Source of the DNA: Proteobacteria bacterium UBA6921
GTDB taxonomy: Bacteria; Pseudomonadota; Gammaproteobacteria; SG8-11
Assembly (NCBI GenBank): GCA_002450895.1
Contig: DKAR01000229.1
Coordinates: 15,530 to 27,120 of the forward strand
Reading direction: 5' to 3'
Length of the DNA stretch: 11,591 bases
Positions within the stretch are counted from its first letter, which is position 1. Each line of letters starts with the position of its first letter. A model generated the notes under the pieces. That model saw nothing but the letters and a program-made list of their open reading frames with translations. It ran no database searches and was not told where the DNA came from. A program made the translations under genes and the position numbers. Shown here one piece after another: positions 10,702 to 11,591 of the stretch.

Positions 10702-11088
10702 GAATCCGCACTGTTTCAGGAACAGGTACATCGGGCACACGCCGCTGATCCCGGCGCCAAAAATCGCAAACGCCATGAACCATGGGAAGAACCACATGGA
10801 CTTCGGAAACACGATGAGTCCGACAACGAGCATCGACGCGACCATGAATCGCCAGGCGCGCTCCGCTGTTACACTGGTGCGACACTTGAAAGGAAGGCCA
10901 AGTGATCCTTCGTTCGTGTCGCACTCTCGATGGAACCGAAACTTTGAAATAACGTTGGGGAGCAACCGGTTGCTAACGCCCTCGATCACCAACATTCCAA
11001 TGAGCGAATACAGAATCGGCATCGCGTCAAAATAGAGACTGAGCAGCAGGATGCACCCGAGCACCAATCGGTATGCCTGATTCGTCAT
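10696..11088 (-). CDS. Small membrane protein with two DUF2892-like halves
   Basis: 130 residues with four predicted membrane helices in two pairs. The first half (AYRLVLGCILLLSLYF through GVSNRLLP) and the second (AWRFMVASMLVVGLIVF through GISGVCP) follow the same pattern at nearly the same length (about 40 and 42 residues), which looks like an internal duplication. The second half ends in GVCPMYLFLKQCGF, as in DUF2892 (YgaP-like membrane domain, PF11127), whose members end near a CP-x-Y motif. The loop between the halves holds two cysteines in CDTNEG and PFKC. The function is not known. ATG 11088 has GGAAA 6 bases upstream. The longer frame begins at GTG 11127, inside the ilvD terminator hairpin, and is rejected. 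It is coupled to the hybrid kinase downstream, so it may be a partner or membrane sensor for that kinase. Confidence 0.75.
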   Translation of the reverse strand: MTNQAYRLVLGCILLLSLYFDAMPILYSLIGMLVIEGVSNRLLPNVISKFRFHRECDTNEGSLGLPFKCRTSVTAERAWRFMVASMLVVGLIVFPKSMWFFPWFMAFAIFGAGISGVCPMYLFLKQCGFR

Positions 11089-11115
11089 TTGCGCTTTCCG
11101 GACATCGTTACTCCC

Positions 11116-11150
11116 AAAACAAAACACCCGCCCGAATAATCGGACGGGTG
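11116..11150 (-). terminator. Rho-independent terminator of ilvD
   Basis: On the minus strand, 11-base arms at 11150-11140 (CACCCGTCCGA) and 11135-11125 (TCGGGCGGGTG) pair around a 4-base loop, with one G-U wobble. The stem is followed by TTTTGTTTT at 11124-11116. In the plus-strand RNA the wobble becomes a C-A mismatch and the following run is only TTTT after CC, so the signal favours the minus strand. It lies 49 bases past the ilvD stop. Confidence 0.8.
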
Positions 11151-11198
11151 CCTTTTAGATCGACAAAAACCCGGGAAACTTGAAGCGCTTACGAAATA

Positions 11199-11591
11199 TT
11201 ATTCATCCGTTACGCACCCTTCTGAAGCATTCTTTACGGCCTTGATGTACTTGAACAAAGTACCCCGCGTGGCCTTCAGTGCGGGGGCTCTCCAGGCCGC
11301 TTTGCGCTTGGCAAATTCGGCGTCACTGACCGCGACATCCAGGGTTTTCTTGTCAGCGTCGATGGTAATGACGTCCCCATTCTGGACTAACGCCATCGCC
11401 CCGCCCTCCTGCGCTTCCGGAACAACGTGGCCAATGATGAAGCCATGCGAGCCACCGGAGAACCGGCCGTCAGTGATCAGCGCGACATCCTTGCCCAATC
11501 CCGCGCCCATGATGGCCGAGGTTGGCGTCAGCATCTCGGGCATACCCGGCCCGCCCTTCGGACCCTCATAGCGGATCACGACCACGTCGCC
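11199..11591 (-). CDS. ilvD: Dihydroxy-acid dehydratase, C-terminal part (5' end beyond the right edge)
   Basis: The last 130 residues of IlvD, the cytoplasmic iron-sulfur enzyme that dehydrates 2,3-dihydroxy-isovalerate and 2,3-dihydroxy-3-methylvalerate to the keto acids of valine and isoleucine synthesis. Diagnostic stretches are VVVIRYEGPKGGPGMPEML, the ITDGRFSGG segment with the active-site serine of the IlvD/Edd family, GHVVPEAQEGG, and the C terminus ASEGCVTDE. The short ending after KAAWRAP is typical of the shorter IlvD class rather than the longer enterobacterial type. The iron-sulfur cysteines lie in the missing N-terminal part. A hairpin terminator follows at 11116-11150. This is a core metabolic gene and probably unrelated to the signalling genes beside it. 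Confidence 0.96.
   Translation of the reverse strand, partial: GDVVVIRYEGPKGGPGMPEMLTPTSAIMGAGLGKDVALITDGRFSGGSHGFIIGHVVPEAQEGGAMALVQNGDVITIDADKKTLDVAVSDAEFAKRKAAWRAPALKATRGTLFKYIKAVKNASEGCVTDE

Noticed and set aside
9897..10703. Open frame of 268 codons on the plus strand
   Set aside because: Antisense to the N-terminal half of the 711-residue hybrid kinase; the composition is that of a shadow frame.
11089..11127. 13-residue extension of the small membrane protein
   Set aside because: It starts at a GTG inside the terminator hairpin with no ribosome site; ATG 11088 has GGAAA at good spacing.

Overview
The window comes from a bacterial chromosome of moderately high GC (roughly mid-50s % by eye). 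It encodes a TonB-dependent outer-membrane receptor and Sec-exported periplasmic proteins, so the host has a Gram-negative envelope. A pseudomonadotan (proteobacterial) origin is my best guess from the style of the proteins; I cannot place it more precisely. There are no RNA genes, transposases, CRISPR arrays or plasmid functions. Nearly every base lies in, or just beside, a signalling gene.

Layout. (A) Bases 1-6798, minus strand, read right to left: a TonB-dependent receptor, a periplasmic substrate-binding protein of the ABC_sub_bind type, a hybrid histidine kinase with two receiver domains, and the first 385 codons of a second membrane histidine kinase that runs off the left edge. Close spacing of the last three genes suggests one operon. 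(B) Bases 6799-7059: a divergent control region. (C) Bases 7060-8554, plus strand: a free-standing HPt phosphotransfer protein, then a soluble protein with a receiver followed by a histidine kinase. (D) Bases 8559-11088, minus strand: a small DUF2892-like membrane protein, followed after one base by a third membrane hybrid kinase. (E) Bases 11199-11591, minus strand: the C-terminal 130 codons of dihydroxy-acid dehydratase (ilvD). Its probable terminator at 11116-11150 separates this housekeeping gene from the signalling island.

How the parts may work together (inference). A ligand could cross the outer membrane through the receptor and bind the periplasmic protein, which has no ABC permease or ATPase beside it. 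Occupancy could be read by the periplasmic domains of the two adjacent kinases. The hybrid kinase at 1170-3716 ends in receivers and has no HPt of its own. The separate HPt at 7060-7374 is the obvious next carrier, and the receiver at 7445-8554 is a possible acceptor or competitor. Four kinases, four receivers and one HPt are visible, yet no DNA-binding, GGDEF/EAL or other output domain is. The final effector must lie outside the window, or the relay must act through protein contacts.

The individual families are all known. The unusual part is their combination: receptor, orphan binding protein, paired kinases and a detached HPt, next to a kinase coupled to a small membrane protein.
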